From positions 200,158,341-200,222,340 of the forward strand of contig NC_081408.1 in the NCBI RefSeq assembly GCF_030272615.1: 64,000 nt of DNA. The letters are read 5' to 3'. A model generated the notes under the pieces. It saw nothing but the letters and a program-made list of their open reading frames with translations, had not been told where the DNA came from and did not search any database. Of the stretch, positions 1 through 12,315 are shown one piece after another; within the stretch, counting starts at the first letter, position 1; each line of letters begins with the position of its first letter. The position numbers and the translations under genes are program-made. The stretch is from Cryptomeria japonica. Its lineage: Eukaryota > Streptophyta > Pinopsida > Cupressales > Cupressaceae.

Positions 1-1625
1 CCCATTTTGGGGCCCGACCTGGCTCATGCTCGTGCATTGATTTTACTGGCAACTTGGTTTGCTAAGAGAATTTCATAAAGTTGAAATGTGGTTTGTAATC
101 ATAGAACATGTCATATGAGTTCAAGATGCTAATAGAACTCCAGGAAATTTCAAAGTGGAGAGTAATACTAAATTCTCCTTCGGCGACAGAGAAGGGACAT
201 TTAGAAATTCAAGCAAAATGCAGCTGGAAGGTGGAACGTGAAAGGCAAATGGTAGAAGTAGCAATTAAACACTTTCAAATAAGTTTCAATTGGTAGGCAT
301 TAAGTCGAATCCAATAGATAGTGGCATGATGAATGGAGGAAAGGCAAATGGTAGATGCAACAATTGAACACTTTCAGGCAAGTTGCAATTAGCAAATGAA
401 TACAAGTAAAATCCCTCTTTCACGTGGCTATCATGTGTGGGTAAAAGGCTACTCTAAAAGTTCCAACAAATATGTTGCAAAATCTAAAATCTTCAGCAAA
501 TAACAAAATGCCATTGGCCATTTTAAAGCCAAATTCCACAACCTTCATTCTCCTTGCTGTGTGTGATGGCTGGGAGTGTAATTTAAAACTCCGAAACAAA
601 TGCAAGTAGTAGGCTGTAGCTTTGGAAGGGGGTTTTAAAGAAAACACTTCAAACAGCAAATGCAAACAATAGTCCAACATTTTCCTCACATGCTCCCCTC
701 TATGTGTTTTTTTTTTAGATGGCATTGAAGTTAACAACAGCAAAATATAAAGGAAATGCAGATTTGGCAGATGAATGCTAGTCCACTCTCCCACGTTTTT
801 TCCTCATCCTTCGATGCTGAATGTGGAGTTTGGGAAGCAAAAAACCAACAGCAAGTAGAACATGCTAGACTACGTGGGTTATGAAAGTCTCCAATCAAAT
901 GCAAAATCCTCCCTATTGTGTGTGGCATGGAGAGGGCATTAAAACATGTTTTATCAAATGCAAGTATTGGCTGGCAGTATTCCCCTTGCGTGGATGGTGA
1001 AGCGGCAGTGTTTTAAACCTTAGGCAATAGACATTCAAGTTGCAGCCATTAAAGCTTAGGCAAAAGCTTCAAAATTGCAGTCCCAGGCATAAATGATTAT
1101 CCCACATTGGCTGTGCACTGGGAGCTTTTAGTATTTATATACAAAAATGCACTATACTATAATGTCTAAGCCATAAAGGCTTTTGACACAAGGTGCCTAT
1201 GGGTGCCCAAGGCGGGCCCATGCATGAGCACGCTTCTCGAGGGAATAGAGGAGTTGACTGGACGAAGACCAAGTGGACCCCACACACGCATGCTTCTCGA
1301 GGCAAACAGGCAAAATTTTGCAGACGAAGGTCGGGTTAATGAGCGAGCAAGTTCGAGAGAGATCAACGGCTCGAGCTATTTCGCGAAGGGAGATGCACGT
1401 AGTTTAAACCCTGCGAAATAGCGAAAATGAACGAGAGCCATCCACGTGTCATGATAGGTGGTAGTCCAGTAGGCGGGTCCCGGTGAGGTGGCACACAGTT
1501 GGCGCACAGGTGGCTGTCCAGTGGCGATGATGTGGCGGCCAAGTGGCAATGACGAAGCAGATGACGTGGCGATGATGGGTCCATGTTGAGGATTAATTCG
1601 CCCAGGGCTCACTTTTTTGCCAAAG

Positions 1626-1633
1626 TATAAAAT
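1626..1633 (+). promoter_or_regulatory. Candidate LTR promoter TATA box (copies at 8291 and 20953)
   Basis: TATAAAAT lies at 1626-1633, and TATAAAG at the same place in LTR2 (8291) and LTR3 (20953). In LTR2 and LTR3 it follows a stretch with a CCAAT box (near 8124) and several ACGT-core motifs, including GTCACGTGGC near 8146. A plant AATAAA poly(A) signal follows about 500 bp downstream. This order fits a promoter/R region inside the LTR, but no transcript data support it. An alternative TATA-like TATTTATATACAA lies near 1132. Confidence 0.4.
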
Positions 1634-2124
1634 GTTATATGTTTTTGGAAAGCTCTCGGAGTGAGGAATCCGACTAAAAAGTTAATTTTGACAAATGTGG
1701 GATATTTTAGAAGCAATTTCCATGGGAACAAAATTCAGTTAGAGAGGAGAGACACTTGGCAATTTTCAGTTGTGGATTTGTTTTTCTTCCCTCCTCTTTT
1801 TATTCCCCATTCTTCTCAGTTGTAAGGGTTCCAAAAATTTGGAGAATGGCTCAATTTTTTCATGGCTTTCAATTCTAAGTATTCTTCCAGATTGTACAGA
1901 GAAGGGTTATCCTTTCAGTAATGGAGTTCGATTCTTTGCTATAGGTGTTCTTAGCTACAGGTTCTTGTGTATGTAAGGCATGCACAAATTCACACAGAAG
2001 TTGTCTCTGGATTTGTATTTTTATTATATTCAGATCAGATCCTCAAGGAGGATGAGATTTGCTATCTCAAGGAGGTAATTGTGATTGTTTGCAGGGATTC
2101 TTCAAGGAAGAATTTAAATTCTGT

Positions 2125-2130
2125 AATAAA
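2125..2130 (+). terminator. Candidate LTR poly(A) signal (copies at 8789 and 21452)
   Basis: AATAAA in the context TCTGTAATAAATCATG sits at the same place in all three LTRs, about 500 bp downstream of the candidate TATA box. Plant poly(A) signals are loose, so this is a positional inference. Confidence 0.35.
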
Positions 2131-2694
2131 TCATGAATAATGAAATATAGTGTCTGGATTTGATATTTTCTATGAGTGAGCTAAGTAATGCATTTATGCA
2201 AGGCATTAAATGCATGAATATTTAATAATGAATATAGATTTGCAGTATAAGGTTTCATTTATAGTTTGATGTGTGACTCTGTTTCCCTTGGATAAGGCAC
2301 TGCTCTTGCAAGTTTGGGGATGTTTCTCAGATATACATTTTAAAAGACAAATCTATTTCCCTTTATGTTTAGGGGTGTGTTCTTCTCATTCCAAACGCTG
2401 TTTGCATTTATGATTTATACAGATCTAGCCAATCTGTAGTGTGTTCCTAATTTGGTGAGTTTGTGGAATGGTTTGTCTGCTTATTTTTGATGCAGTCTTA
2501 TGTTTGTGATTGTTGTATTTAATGCATCAAAAGGGTGTCCCCTCCTAGGTCTAGCAGAACCTGAAGTGCAGGAGGATCATTAGGATCTTATGTTATGTTG
2601 TCCAAGCCCTGAGGTGTTTCATTGATTGAGATTGGCTATCTCATAGATAGATTTGCAGGTGTCTTGGGTTATCACTTTTGGTGAACAACAAAAA

Positions 2695-2712
2695 TGGTGA
2701 CTCTGATGGGGA
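2695..2712 (+). promoter_or_regulatory. Primer binding site, Arg-tRNA type (LARD copy 1)
   Basis: TGGTGACTCTGATGGGGA starts four bases after the LTR end. It is a slightly diverged form of the TGGCGACTCCRCTGGGGA primer site that plant Ty3/Gypsy elements of the Tat/Ogre type pair with Arg tRNA. The second copy of the array, at 9359-9376, is closer (TGGCGACTTTGCTGGGGA). Confidence 0.75.
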
Positions 2713-2781
2713 GTAAATGAAATGTCAAGAGCCTTTGGTTAAGAAAGAATTAATTCATATAAGGTTGATATTATCCCATCT

Positions 2782-2816
2782 GAGTCACCACAACAAAAAT
2801 GGTGACTCTACTGGGA
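2782..2816 (+). repeat. Hairpin with a second primer-site-like sequence
   Basis: GAGTCACCA (2782-2790) and TGGTGACTC (2800-2808) form a perfect 9-bp inverted repeat around a 9-nt loop. The right arm continues as TGGTGACTCTACTGGGA, a second primer-site-like sequence 105 bp after the true one. It is preceded by CAACAAAAA, as at the LTR end. The left arm resembles a tRNA 3' end. The same arrangement is present at 9446-9480 in copy 2. Confidence 0.6.
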
Positions 2817-3382
2817 AAGTGTTGTAATAATTCATGTTGAATCAAATCCCATGAGTCTAGCCAAAATTCATTTGGGGAAGAGTCTTAGAAGTTTAGAAAT
2901 CTGAAAGTCATTTTCAGATTTGGAAGTGTATACCTTGCAAATTTTTGTTGCTAAGAAATTTGAAAATATTGTGTGGCTCTGCTGTGTGGTGAGACCCAGA
3001 AATCAGAAAGTGTTCAGAGTGAAGATCAGTGGTTAAGTTTTATTCCTCTTCAGGGAGGTGGCGACTTTGAAAGAACGAACCTCAGCTTTGGCGTTCTTCA
3101 AATTTCTAGTCAGAAGTGCAGTGAAGAGTAGCAAAAAATTTATCAGGTATTCCCCAAGGTTTTTATGAAATTATAAATTCCTTATAAGGTGAATCAGTCA
3201 CCATAGAAAGGAAAAGAAATTTACAGTATGCATACTTCATGTTTTTGAAACAAATTTCAGTTATATGATCAAAGAAGTATGTAGTTCTGAAATTAGTGAC
3301 TGCAAGGTTTTTGAAAAGATTTAAAAAAAAAACAGTAAGGTGCATGGTCATGATAATGGTTCAGTGACTGTTATAAAATCTG

Positions 3383-4936
3383 ATGGATCTAGATGTAGTT
3401 CCTAGATCCGTGAATCCTTTGTCAAATTTGAAAGAGATCAATATAGAAATTGAAAACTGTCTTCAAATGATCAAAGAGAGATTTGTCTGGTTGTTAAAAG
3501 GGAAAGTAGGGCTAAGAAGTAAAGGAAAATCATCATATGTCTTCTATGAAAGATTTTTAGCTGCATTGAATGAGCTTTCAACTGATAATAGACCCCCTGA
3601 GTCTATTTTAATTGAGATATTCTTAGAGCTTTATGAGCCTAACTCAGTTAATTGGTCTACTGCCTTCAGAGAATAATGTGTTGAATCTATTAAAGAATGG
3701 ATAGATATGATTGAAAGTAAGCAATCTGAAAATATACACAAGATTAAAAATAATGAAGGAGATAAGCCCCTGAGTGGATGTACCTCCTATGATGCTGAAT
3801 GTGATTATTCTCAGCATGAAAGTTCAGATGTGTATTCAGAGCGAGAAGAAATTTGTGAGAACAGTGATTGTTCAACTAATTATGAGCCCATTGAGGTTTC
3901 AGATGCTAATGATGTAGATCACCTTGTTGTTGATTTCAATCCACAATATGTTTGCCACCCTAGTTATGAAACTATGTTGCAACATATAGCAACACTTTAT
4001 GAGTAGCATGATAAAGGTTATGATGCAGATGTGAGTTGTTGTAATGATGAAATAAATGTGCATAGAGACATGAGCACTGTTGATTTAATACCTTTATCAG
4101 ATTGGGACAATGTTTACAGCTCAAAGGAAGAAGCCAAGAAAAATGGAAATGAAGAAGGCTCACTAAGTAGTGAACAAAATTCAAAGCTCTTAGCTACTGA
4201 TTTTCAAAGGTATGCATCCAAAAATGTGCCCAATCTCTCATGCCCAACCAGTACTTGTTTAGATATTGATGATGTTTTTGAGGGTGTGAAGTATGATACA
4301 TATGCTATTGATTCTTTCCCTATTTTTGATTTGAGTGATGGACAAGATGAAGATGCATATACGCTTGATAGGTGTGATAATGTAGATTCATATGTTGATA
4401 TGAACTCAGATTTTGGTATGCATTGTGTGGATCTTGCTGTTAAAAAGAATGACAAATTTGAAGTAGTTTTCTCAGATTTACAAGTGGGAAATGAACCATT
4501 GACAAGTGACACTCATGTATTTTCATGTGTGCAAAGTGCTGATAGGAATTATGATCAGCAAGACGAATTGCAGTCATGTTATGAGGAAGTTTTCCTCTCT
4601 AGTTTGCAAGCCATCATTGTGGAAGAGTGTTCATCATTTGAGAGAACTAGCAATAGAGATGTGCCTGATGTTTTCAACTTTCAGAATAAGTTAGGCCACT
4701 TTTCATTTCGGCTGGGAAAGAGTGGTAAAGAGTATGGCACTCTTATGTCACCTGGTGATCAGCACATTCAGCATTCATTTGGTTTCCAAAGATTGATTGA
4801 TTATGAACATGCTACTGATTGTGACCAGCTGATTAGAAGTGGAAGTGTCTTTGATCAGGCAGATTGGAATGATGATCTCAACTTACCTCCGGTTAGTGGA
4901 AATGAAAATCAAGTGTTTGACAGAGGTAAGAATTGA
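3383..4936 (+). pseudogene. Unrecognised 517-codon frame of the LARD element, copy 1 (two stops)
   Basis: I do not recognise this protein. From ATG 3383 a single frame runs 1554 nt to the stop at 4934-4936, interrupted by TAA at 3674-3676 and TAG at 4004-4006. Copy 2 (16072-17625) has exactly the same length and reads AAA and CCA at those two positions, so the ancestor was open. Residues 1 to about 115 are mixed charged and hydrophobic and probably helical (INIEIENCLQMIKERFVWLL near the start). The rest is acidic, rich in Asp, Ser, Glu and Cys, without Zn-knuckle, DTG/DSG protease, RT or DDE motifs. A divergent gag-like or captured host protein are both possible. Only the length and coding character are firm. 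Confidence 0.6.
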
Positions 4937-5289
4937 TTTCAGTTTTGATGGCCCGGGGCCATTTATAAGTTGTATATTTTGTATAGTTGCTTTGCTTTCA
5001 GTTGTGTGGTTTTCAATAAAGTGCCCAGTTGTTTGGGTAGAATAAGGAATCCCTATTTTGAGAAGAGAAGAATTGAGAGAAGAATGACCCATTTTTTGGG
5101 TGGTCTGTTTAACCAAAGATATCTGGATTCTTGTGTTGATCTTGCAATCAACCATCCCCAGTCAGAGCCACTGTTGGGAGTATTTAAAAGCTGAATCAAT
5201 TTTATAGGCCTATTTCAAAATTTTGCTCTGCATGTCAGAAAAGTACCTAAATAAGTCAGTTTGAATGCCTAGTTAGCAAGGGGGTAAAA

Positions 5290-8200
5290 TGGAGCCAGTT
5301 GATTTTCAGAGGATAAGGCTCGGGATTCATGTCCCACACCTTTCATTTGGTGTATTCAATGTGTTGCAACTTTCAGAATTCAGTTTGGAGAAGTTTATCA
5401 AGTACCCGTTTTGAGGGGTGAGCTGAAAGTGCATTCTAGGCACAAGTGCGAATTTTATGGAGTAGCCTTCTTTGAGCGATTACATCTTTTGCCCTGTTGA
5501 TCGTCATGGAGAAAAAAAATGGATTCAATTACCTGCATTAATGTGAGTCACCCTGCAAAATTTTAGGTCTTGACGAATACATTTGCTCAGTTTTCAAAAC
5601 CGAATCCGTTTGCAGTTTGTGTGTTTTGGCAAGTCCCTATTTCGATAGCTAGTCGGAGCCCTGTTTTGCACAATTGTAAAACTTGCCTTATTAAGCATCA
5701 TGCCAAAGTGTTTCTTTCAGGTTGATGTCAGTATAAATGGTGAGCTACGTTTCAAATTTCAAGTCCTTATCAATCCGTTTGATCGGTTTTCAAAGCTCAA
5801 TCCATTTGTAGTTTGTAATGTTTGCACAATTGTAAAAATGTCCCGGTGAGCGTCATGTCAGAATGTTTGTCCTGGGATAATATTAGTATAAATGGTGAGC
5901 TACATTTCAAATTTCAAGCTTCTATCAATCCGTTTAATCGATTTTCAAATGGACTCATTTTGCCATCAAATTCAGTTATCCGCACTTTCAGTGTTAGATC
6001 AATTAATGTAGCCGTTTTGGTGAGCGCACCATTTGCATCCTGTCAGTCTGGTGATCAAACTGAGAATTCAAAGATTTAATATGTACTTAAAGGTACCTAT
6101 GTTCCAAATTTGAGAGCCTAGGGAGGTCGTTTGATATTTTTGAGAAAGGCATCATGTGTTGCCAGAACATTGACTTCATCAGGTCCACAGTGTCAACAAA
6201 GCCAGTTGGCCGTTTTCAGAAATTAATATCTCTTCACTCGGGACTCATCTTGAGAAACCATTTGGTAGAAGTCATCCTTGTATATCAGAATAAACGCCTG
6301 TCAGATGGCGAGCTCCAGAAAGATGTTTTGATAGGTTTGAAAATTACGTCTTCGTGATTAAATGTGAAAATTGTGGTGTAATTGCCTGAAGGTTGTAAAA
6401 TGCAATTTTATGATCCGAAAACGAAGCCGATCGTCTCCAAAGTTATGTTTGAGGTCCGCAAAGATTTTCAGAAGTCAGTTGTATGAAAACAAAAAAAATT
6501 TTAGTCGGACCCATTTTGGGGCGCGACCTGGCTCATGCCCGTGCATTGATTTTACTGGCAACTTGGTTTGCTAAGAGAATTTCATAAAGTTGAAATGTGG
6601 TTTGTAATCATAGAACATGTCATATGAGTTCAAGATGCTAATAGAACTCCAGGAAATTTCAAAGTGGAGAGTAATACTAAATTCTCCTTCGGCGACAGAG
6701 AAGGGACATTTAGAAATTCAAGCAAAATGCAGCTGGAAGGTGGAACGTGAAAGGCAAATGGTAGAAGCAGCAATTAAACACTTTCAAATAAGTTTCAATT
6801 GGTAGGCATTAAGTCGAATCTAATAGATTGTGGTATGATGAATGGAGGAAAGGCAAATGGTAGAGGCAGCAATTGAACACTTTCAGGCAAGTTGCAATTA
6901 GCAAATGAATACAAGTAAAATCCCTCTTTCACGTGGTTGTCATGTGTGGGTAAAAGGCTACTCTAAAAGTTCCAACAAATATGTTGGAAAATTTAAAATC
7001 TTCAGCAAATAACAAAATGCCATTGGCCATTGTAAAGCCAAATTCCACAACCTTCATTCTCCTTGCTGTGTGTGATGGCTGGGAGTGTAATTTAAAACTC
7101 CCAAACAAATTCAAGTAGTAGGCTGTAGCTTTGGAAGGGAGTTTTAAAGAAAACACTTCAAACAGCAAATGCAAACAATAGTCCAACATTTTCCTCATGT
7201 GCTCCCCTCTATGTGTTTTTTTTTTAGATGGCGTTGAAGTTAACAACAGCAAAATGTAAAGGAAATGCAGATTTGGCAAATGAATGCTAGTCCACTCCCC
7301 CACGTTTTTTCCTCATCCTTCCATGCTGAATGTGGAGTTTGGGAAGCAAAAAACCAACAGCAAGTAGAACATGCTAGACTATGTGCGTTATGAAAGTCTC
7401 CAATCAAATGCAAAATCCTCCCTATTATACGTGGCATGGAGAGGGCATTAAAACATGTTTTATCAAATGCAAGTATTGGCTGGCAGTATTCCCCTTGCGT
7501 GGATGGTGAAGGGGCAGCGTTTTAAACCTTAGGCAATAGACATTCAAGTTGTAGCCATTAAAGCTTAGGCAAAAGCTTCAAAGTTGCAGTCCCAGGCATA
7601 AATGATTATCCCACATTGGCTGTGCACTGGGAGCTTTTAGTATTTATATACAAAAATGCACTATACTATAATGTCTAAGCCATAAAGGCTTTTGACACAA
7701 GGTGCCTATGAGTGCCCAAGGTGGGCCCATGCGCGAGCATGCTTCTCGAGGCGATAGAGGAGTTGACTGGACGAAGACCAAGTGGACCCGACACACACAT
7801 GCTTCCCGAGGCAAACAGGCAAAATTTTGCAGACGAAGGTCGGGTTAATGAGCGAGCAAGTTCGAGAGAGGTCAACGGCTCGCGCTATTTCGCGAAGGGA
7901 GATGCACGTAGTTTAAACCCCGCAAAATAGCGTAAGTGAACGAGAGCCGTCCACGTGTCATGATAGGTGGCAGTCCAGTAGGCGGGTCCCGGTGAGGTGG
8001 CACATAATTGGCGCACAGGTGGCAGTCCAGTGGCGATGACGTGGCGGCCAAGTGGCAATGATGAAGCAGATGACATGGCGATGATGAGGTGTCATCCCAG
8101 GTGGCGTCCGGTCAACCCCATCGACCAATCAGATCCCGTCACGTGGCAAGGCGTTAGATCACAAATGGAGGCAAAAATCAAATTTAAAATGATTAAATGA

Positions 8201-9354
8201 TATAGTTTAAACTATAGAGAAATTCAAAAAATTTAAATGATGGGTCTATGTTGAGGATTAATTCGCCCAGGGCTCAATTTTTTGCCAAAGTATAAAGTGT
8301 TATATGTTTTCGGAAAGCTCTCGGAGGGAGCAATCCGATTAAGATGTTAATTTTAACAAATGTGGGATATTTTAGAAGCAGTTTCCACAGGAACAAAATT
8401 CAGTTAGAGAGGAGAGACACTTGGCAATTTTCAGTTGTGGATTTGTTTTTCTTCCCTCCTCTTTTTATTCCTCATTCTTCTCAGTTGTAAGGGTTCAGAA
8501 ATTTGGAGAATGGCTCCATTTTTTCATGGCTTTCAATTCTGAGTATTCTTCCAGATTGTAAAGAGAAGGGTTATCCTTTCAGTAATGGAGTTTGATTCTT
8601 TGCTATAGGTGTTCTTAGCTACAGGTTCTTGTGTATGTAAGGCATGCACAAATTCACACAGAAGTTGTCTTTGGATTTGTATTTTTATTATATTCAGATC
8701 AGATCCTCAAGGAGGATGAGATTTGCTATCTCAAGGAGGTAATTATGATTGTTTGCAGGGATTCTTCAAGGAAGAATTTAAATTCTGTAATAAATCATGA
8801 ATAATGGAATATAGTGTCTGGATTTGATATTTTCTATGAGTGAGCTGAGTAATGCATTTATGCAAGGCATTAAATGCATGAATATTTAATAATGAATATA
8901 GATTTGCAGTATAAGGTTTCATTTATAGTTTGATGTGTGACTCTGTTGCCCTTGGATAAGGCACTGCTCTTGCAAGTTTGGGGATGTTTCTCAGATATAC
9001 ATTTTAAAAGACAAATCTATTTCCCTTTATGTTTAGGGGTGTGTTCTTCTCATTCCAAGTGCTGTTTGTATTTATGATTTATACAGATCTAGCCAATGTG
9101 TAGTGTGTTCCTAATTTGGTGAGCTTGTGGAATGGTTTGTCTGCTTATTTTTGATGCAGTCTTATGTTTGTGATTGTTGTATTTAATGCATCAAAAGGGT
9201 GTCCCCTCCTAGGTCTAGCAGAACCTGAAGTGCAGGAGGATCATTAGGATCTTATGTTATGTTGTCCAAGCCCTGAGGTGTTTCATTGATTGAGATTGGC
9301 TATCTCATAGATAGATTTGCAGGTGTCTTGAGTTATCACTTTTGGTGAACAACA
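5290..9354 (+). repeat. LARD LTR copy 2 (complete, about 4.07 kb)
   Basis: This is shared by the two elements: 3' LTR of copy 1 and 5' LTR of copy 2. It ends in GAACAACA at 9354. It holds the 156-bp segment (about 8087-8242) that LTR1 lost, with a CCAAT box and ACGT-core G-box-like motifs upstream of TATAAAG at 8291. AATAAA is at 8789. The left edge is inferred from the purine tract and could instead be 5085. Confidence 0.7.
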
Positions 9355-9925
9355 AAAATGGCGACTTTGCTGGGGAGTAAATGAAATGTCAAGAGCCTCT
9401 GGTTAAGAAAGAATTAATTCATATAAGGTTGAGATTATCCCATCCGAGTCACCACAACAAAAATGGTGACTCTACTGGGAAAGTGTTGTAATAATTCATG
9501 TTGAATCGAATCTCATGAGTCTAGCCCAAATTCATTTGGGGAAGAGTCTTAGAAGTTTAGAAATCTGAAAGTCATTTTCAGATTTGGAAGTGTATACCTT
9601 GCAAATTTTTGTTGCTAAGAAATTTGAAAATATTGTGTGGCTCTGTTGTGTGGTGAGACCCAGAAATCAGAAAGTGTTCAGAGTGAAGATCAGTGGTTAA
9701 GTTTTATTCCTTTTCAGGGAGGTGGCGACTTTGTAAGAACGAACCTGAGATTTGGAGGAGTTCTTTAAATTTCCAGTCAGAAGTGCATTGAAGAGAAGCA
9801 AAAAAATTTATCAGGTATTCCCCAAGGTTTTTATGAAATTATATGTTCCTTATAAGGTGAATCAGTCACCATAGAAAGGAAAAGAAATTTGCAGTATGCA
9901 TACTTCATGTTTTTGAAACAAATTT

Positions 9926-10820
9926 TGTAAGGAAGTTAAGTAGCGGAAACAACTTCCTACACTAACCTTGAGAGGAGGGTAATGCAAAACTTTTCAGATC
10001 ATTACAACAGTTACAGAAAATAGAAATAGATATAATAACATTCATACCACAACACAATGATTTACGTGGGGAAAACCCTTTCGGGAGAAAAACCCCACAC
10101 TCCAAAAACAGCTCAATATTTTATTCAGCAATCAAAAACAGATTACAACATACTTGCAGAGCAAGCTCTTCGCAGGAGTACCACTAATCAGAGATTCAGA
10201 GGCAACTCAATAGCCATAAGACTCTTACACACAACCTCTATCTCACACACCTCATAAATAGGAGATACAATACAAGAAACCGTCAAACGGTATTACAAAA
10301 CCATGGGCTAAAACCACCCAATAAGGTGTAGCCGACCTTATCTCCCTTCTAGATGCCCTATGACATGTTAAAGCACACATCAACACGTGTCACTCCCTTT
10401 TTACAGCTCATTTATGTATTCGATACAAATTATTTTTCCTATTTCAAGAGTACAAACTTCTGGAGGCCATAACTTGAGAACCAAGTGTCCGATTGACAAA
10501 CCGTTTGAAGCGCCGGAAAGCTCTTGAAGTGCTCTATCACCTCGTAACCCACCTTCGTCGGTTACAGCCACTTTTCAGGGCATTTCGGAGCCTCTAAAGT
10601 CCCCAAAATTAAGTTTAAACATTTTATTGCACCCCTCCAAGACGAAAACTTTAATATCTTCAAAACTAGTTGTGACCTTGCGACGCAACTTTACCGGAAT
10701 GCTTATCTAGCCAACCAGAAGCTTCAGAGAGAGTTTCACACCATTTCATGCTCAAATGAAAACTTACTATAAATAGTAACCTCGCATAAATGCAAGGTTG
10801 AGACATCATTTTTCCCAACA
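9926..10820 (-). repeat. Copia-1 3' LTR
   Basis: 895 bp. On the minus strand it starts TGTTGGGAAA and ends CCTTACA. The purine tract GTGGGAGATT lies directly upstream (plus coordinates 10821-10830). Confidence 0.92.
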
Positions 10821-10830
10821 AATCTCCCAC
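10821..10830 (-). promoter_or_regulatory. Copia-1 polypurine tract
   Basis: On the minus strand GTGGGAGATT abuts the 3' LTR, the usual place and composition for plus-strand priming in plant Copia elements. Confidence 0.8.
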
Positions 10831-10876
10831 TTGTCGAACACCTTGCAAGAGCGGAAGGGAATGTCAACACAATGAA

Positions 10877-12307
10877 TCAATTGCTAGGGGCCATAAGGCC
10901 CATAGACTTTGAACACCATCTGAACTTCTCTGTGCTCACAGCCTTAGTTAAAACATCTGCAACATTCATCAAAGTTTCCACCTTAACCAGCTTCACCCTA
11001 CCATCTTCGACCATATCTCTAACAAAATGATACTGAACATCAATATGTTTGGTCTGGGCATGAAATGTCGAGTTCTTAGCTAGGCTAATTGCACTTTGAC
11101 TATCATAGTAAACTGTCACTGTACCTTGTTTTATTCCAATATCCGAACACAGTCTCTTAAGCCAAATGGCCTCTTTACAAGCATGAGTAGCTACCATATA
11201 CTCTGCTTCAGTAGTGGATAGAGCAACCACAGCCTGTCGCTTACTCATCCAACTAATTGCACCACCAAACAAAGTAAACACATAAGCACTGGTGGATCTT
11301 CTGCTATCAATATCACCTACCCAATCTGAATCCACATAATCATGGATATCAAGGGAAGTCATGTCTCCGACTGAATTACCATGATAACACAAAGAATACT
11401 CTGAAGTACCCTTCAAATGTCTGAAGACTCTTTTGACTGCATCCCAATGAACTCTACCAGGATTAGACATATATCTAGAAAGTACTCTCACTGCTTGGGC
11501 AATATCTGGTCTAGTATAGACCATAGCATACATCAAGCTTCCAACTGCACTCTGGTAAGGCACTCTGCTCATGTCTTCCATCTCCAATGGGGATGTAGGA
11601 CAATCTGAAATAGATAGTTTCATTCCAACTGTAAAAGGAACACTCAATGGTCTACAATTCTGCATGTTGAACCTCTGTAACACTGAATTCACATACTTAC
11701 TCTGGCCTAGCCATAGCTTTCTGTTCACCCTATCTCTTCTAATTTCCATCCCAAGAATGTGCTTTGCTGCACCAAGATCTTTCATTTCAAATTTAGCAGC
11801 GAGCTGAGACTTCAGTTCTGAAATCATACCTTTCCCTTTGCCAATGAATAACATATCATCAACATACAATACAATGAATAAGAAATGATCACCATCAGAT
11901 TTATAATAAACACAGTGATCTAATTTAGAACGTTCAAATCCCAAACTCAACACATATGTATCAAATTTCTGGTACCACATCCTAGGACTTTGTTTGAGGC
12001 CATACAAAAATTTCTTCAATTTACAAACCAAATTACTTTTGCCTTTCACCACATAGTGCTCCGGCTGTGTCATATAAATATCTTCCTCCAAATCACCATG
12101 AAGGAAAGCAATTTTCACATCCATTTGCTCAACCTCTAAATCATAAGTAGTAGCAATAGAAAGCAAAAATCTAATGGACATCATTTTTGCAATAGGAGAA
12201 AATATCTCACCATAATCAACACCCTCAACCTGAGAGTAGCCTTTTGCAACCAACCTTGCTTTATACTTCTCAATGCTTCCATCTGAACCAATCTTTTTCT
12301 TGAACAC
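10877..12307 (-). pseudogene. Copia-1 reverse transcriptase and RNase H (open 476-codon piece)
   Basis: This piece encodes RT (about residues 1-300) and RNase H (about 320-470) of the Copia polyprotein, which copies element RNA into DNA in the virus-like particle. The first catalytic Asp lies in QMDVKIAFLHG (about residue 63) and the YVDD box at 148-151. The RNase H acidic residues sit in VDSDWVGD, STTEAEY and YYDSQSA, and the domain ends with the usual KHIDVQYHF and VLTKA stretches. The catalytic motifs look intact. The N-terminus is cut off from the rest of pol by a one-base loss near 12330, where the frame changes between the 'VPLPKD' part and the 'KPIGCKW' part. The Met at 12307 is therefore internal, not a true start. 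Confidence 0.9.
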
Positions 12308-12315
12308 CCATTTAC

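Larger units (their letters stand above)
1..2690 (+). repeat. LARD LTR copy 1 (3' two-thirds only)
   Basis: This matches 6511-9354 and 19171-22017. It ends with GAACAACA immediately before AAAA and the primer binding site. The first 1.3-1.4 kb of the LTR lies before the window. Relative to copies 2 and 3 it lacks about 156 bp after position 1576, at an ATGATG microhomology. The 62-codon frame at 108-296 recurs in all three LTRs but has no recognisable domain and is not called as a gene. Confidence 0.8.
2691..5289 (+). mobile_element. LARD internal domain, copy 1
   Basis: About 2.6 kb lies between the end of LTR1 and the preferred start of LTR2. It begins with AAAA and the primer binding site, carries a leader of about 0.7 kb, the broken 517-codon frame, and a tail ending in a purine-rich stretch. 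The LTR2 start at 5290 follows CAAGGGGGTAAAA. This resembles the Gypsy-4 junction at 42298, where a G5 run plus CTAAA precedes TG. A second candidate is 5085, after a purine tract at 5059-5084. The window lacks the outer 5' LTR end that would decide between them. Confidence 0.65.

Noticed and set aside
108-296. 62-codon frame present in all three LARD LTRs (also 6617-6805 and 19279-19488)
   Set aside because: Its recurrence only reflects LTR duplication. It has no recognisable domain, and the third copy has a different end.
4204-4512. 102-codon antisense frame conserved in both LARD internal copies
   Set aside because: It lies wholly opposite the 517-codon frame, and its conservation is inherited from the duplication.
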